The notes under the pieces are model-generated. The model searched no databases. It was not told the DNA's origin and saw only the letters and a list, made by a program, of their open reading frames with translations. The position numbers and the translations under genes were made by a program. From Pseudomonas marincola (GTDB lineage: Bacteria > Pseudomonadota > Gammaproteobacteria > Pseudomonadales > Pseudomonadaceae): a stretch of 64,000 bases of DNA. Shown here in pieces: positions 63,081 to 64,000 of the stretch (position 1 is the first letter of the stretch; each line of letters begins with the position of its first letter). Where the stretch lies: positions 744,001 to 808,000 of the forward strand of contig NZ_FPBC01000001.1 in assembly GCF_900116605.1 (NCBI RefSeq), in the 5' to 3' direction.

Positions 63081-63818
63081 TTACTTGGCGTTGAGGGCCA
63101 ATTCAGCCACTTGTGCTGCCGGCTGATAGCCGGGGATCAACTGGCCGTCTTCCAGAACGATTGCCGGCGTGCCGTTTACGCCCACCGACTGGCCAAGCAT
63201 GTACTGCTTGCTGACCGGGTTGCTGCACTTGGGTGCAGAGATATTCTGGCCTTCAACCATGGCGTCCATCGCCTTGGTGCGATCGGAAGAACACCACACA
63301 GCCTGCAATTGCTTGTCGCCAGCAGAGCCTGGCCCTTGACGCGGGAACGCCAGGTAACGTACTTCGACGCCGCGCTTATTCAACTCGGCCACTTCACCAT
63401 GCAGCTTGTGGCAATACGGGCACGTGGTATCGGTAAATACAGTGATGTGAGTTTTGGCTTCGCCCACCGCCGGGTACACGACCATTTCGGCGGTTGGAAT
63501 GCCATTGATGGTTTTGGCGATGCCGGTACGCTCGGCTTTCTCGGTCAGGTTGACCGGGGCGCCAGGCGTCATCTGAAACAGATTGCCCTGCATCAGAAAC
63601 TGACCATCGGGGCTGGCATACAGCACGCGACCGCCCTGCAGATGGACTTCATATAAGCCTTTTAACGGGCTGGCAGCAACGCTTTCGACCGGCACACCAA
63701 GCTGGATTGCCTCCAGTGACTTGCGGATAGCCTGCTCGGCATCATCGGCATGAGTGACAGTGCTCATGAGAGCCAGAACAGCGGTGGCAGCGGCAGCAAT
63801 AATTCGGGTTACGCGCAT
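63081..63818 (-). CDS. dsbC: Thiol:disulfide interchange protein DsbC
   Basis: DsbC is a periplasmic disulfide isomerase that is kept reduced by DsbD. The start at 63818 (MRVTRIIAAAATAVLALMSTVTHA) has AGGAG five bases upstream; an ATG 24 bases further upstream is less likely. The signal is cut after residue 24, and the whole precursor has 245 residues. An N-terminal dimerisation domain precedes the thioredoxin fold with active-site Cys133-Pro-Tyr-Cys136 (TDTTCPYCHK). A second Cys pair (VWCSSD...APKCSNP) and the cis-Pro segment NGTPAIVLEDG are present. Confidence 0.95.
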   Translation of the reverse strand: MRVTRIIAAAATAVLALMSTVTHADDAEQAIRKSLEAIQLGVPVESVAASPLKGLYEVHLQGGRVLYASPDGQFLMQGNLFQMTPGAPVNLTEKAERTGIAKTINGIPTAEMVVYPAVGEAKTHITVFTDTTCPYCHKLHGEVAELNKRGVEVRYLAFPRQGPGSAGDKQLQAVWCSSDRTKAMDAMVEGQNISAPKCSNPVSKQYMLGQSVGVNGTPAIVLEDGQLIPGYQPAAQVAELALNAK

Positions 63819-63939
63819 GGGTACTCCTGTCGAGCAGCGCAATCTTTAGGGTCGTTGAGACTACCATAACGGGCCGAAAAGGCCGACTCTGAGACGCACT
63901 TCTGGCGCCATCCTATGCATGAGTGGTGCGTTAATCGGC

Positions 63940-63966
63940 AAAACTGCAGCATTGTCCTGCAGTTTT
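63940..63966 (-). terminator. Terminator upstream of dsbC, downstream of probable xerD
   Basis: AAAACTGCAG and CTGCAGTTTT form a perfect 10-bp stem with a 7-base loop. On the minus strand the stem ends in TTTT, so it would stop transcripts entering from the gene beyond 63992. Confidence 0.75.
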
Positions 63967-63991
63967 ATCAGCCAGTCGCAGAGAACTGCCC

Positions 63992-64000
63992 TAGCCGCGC
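63992..64000 (-). CDS. xerD: Probable last codons of xerD (tyrosine recombinase)
   Basis: Only nine bases are in the window: on the minus strand they read CGC GGC TAG, that is Arg-Gly-stop, which matches the usual C-terminal RG of XerD in Pseudomonas. The gene order xerD-dsbC-hom-thrC is conserved there. A terminator lies 25 bases after the stop. The call rests on synteny and two codons only. Confidence 0.35.

Overview
The window reads as a chromosomal segment of a Pseudomonas-lineage gammaproteobacterium. GC is high, Shine-Dalgarno sites are AGGAG-like, and the gene order closely follows the P. aeruginosa region I recall around PA3684-PA3738: tsaB-adk-ppc, hydrolase/AIM24/TrhA, TetR-lysS-prfB, wspRFEDCBA, GMC oxidoreductase, DUF533, recJ, then thrC-hom-dsbC. 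That synteny comes from memory, not from a search. I saw no rRNA, tRNA, CRISPR array, intact insertion sequence or phage.

Layout. 1-6503: the end of a DoxX gene, a Cys/His/Met-rich periplasmic protein and a tripartite Cu/Ag RND efflux system (outer-membrane channel, CusB-like adaptor, CusA-like pump) with overlapping genes. 6542-12305 (minus strand): DUF72 protein, a small conserved protein, tsaB, adk with tandem terminators, and ppc. 12490-14820: a small accessory island. Two AT-richer minus-strand genes (an EACC1-like protein and a HhH-GPD DNA glycosylase-like protein) are each followed by an attC-like site, and a third such site lies upstream. This looks like an integron cassette pair without an integrase. 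The island is flanked by an intact member and two broken pieces of a small 'pili tip component'-like protein family. 14817-23454 (minus): conserved membrane and lipoprotein genes, an AIM24 protein, TrhA, a QEGLA metallopeptidase-like protein, a TetR regulator, lysS, and prfB with its programmed +1 frameshift. 23544-32046 (minus): the complete Wsp surface-sensing operon, which runs from a receptor through a CheA-like kinase to the diguanylate cyclase WspR and so to c-di-GMP. 32184-34761: GMC oxidoreductase and a DUF533/TerB protein.

35001-43282 (plus): a polyamine module made of a LysR regulator, an aldehyde dehydrogenase, the YdcSTUV ABC importer and PatD. It should import putrescine or a related polyamine and oxidise the resulting 4-aminobutanal to GABA. 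A second DUF533 paralogue follows in the same orientation as the first, so the module sits between two paralogues. The space between patD and that paralogue is packed with palindromic repeats. 44631-46919: recJ and a MarR-family regulator. 47174-51691 (plus): pxpABC (5-oxoprolinase), a DUF1445 protein and a NRAMP-like transporter, equivalent to the Bacillus ycsFGI-kipIA set, with a palindromic candidate operator upstream. 51766-55926: yaeQ, a CoA-transferase, endonuclease I and a GH13_18 sugar phosphorylase. 55927-56717 is an unusually long leader region with an Anr/FNR-like box and a possible 24-residue ORF. It precedes a 1130-residue autotransporter with a repetitive beta-helix passenger. 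60184-64000 (minus): thrC, hom, dsbC and probably the last codons of xerD.

The most unusual material is the cassette-like island at 12.5-14.8 kb and the repeat-rich interval at 43.3-44.6 kb. Most of the rest is well-known core genome.
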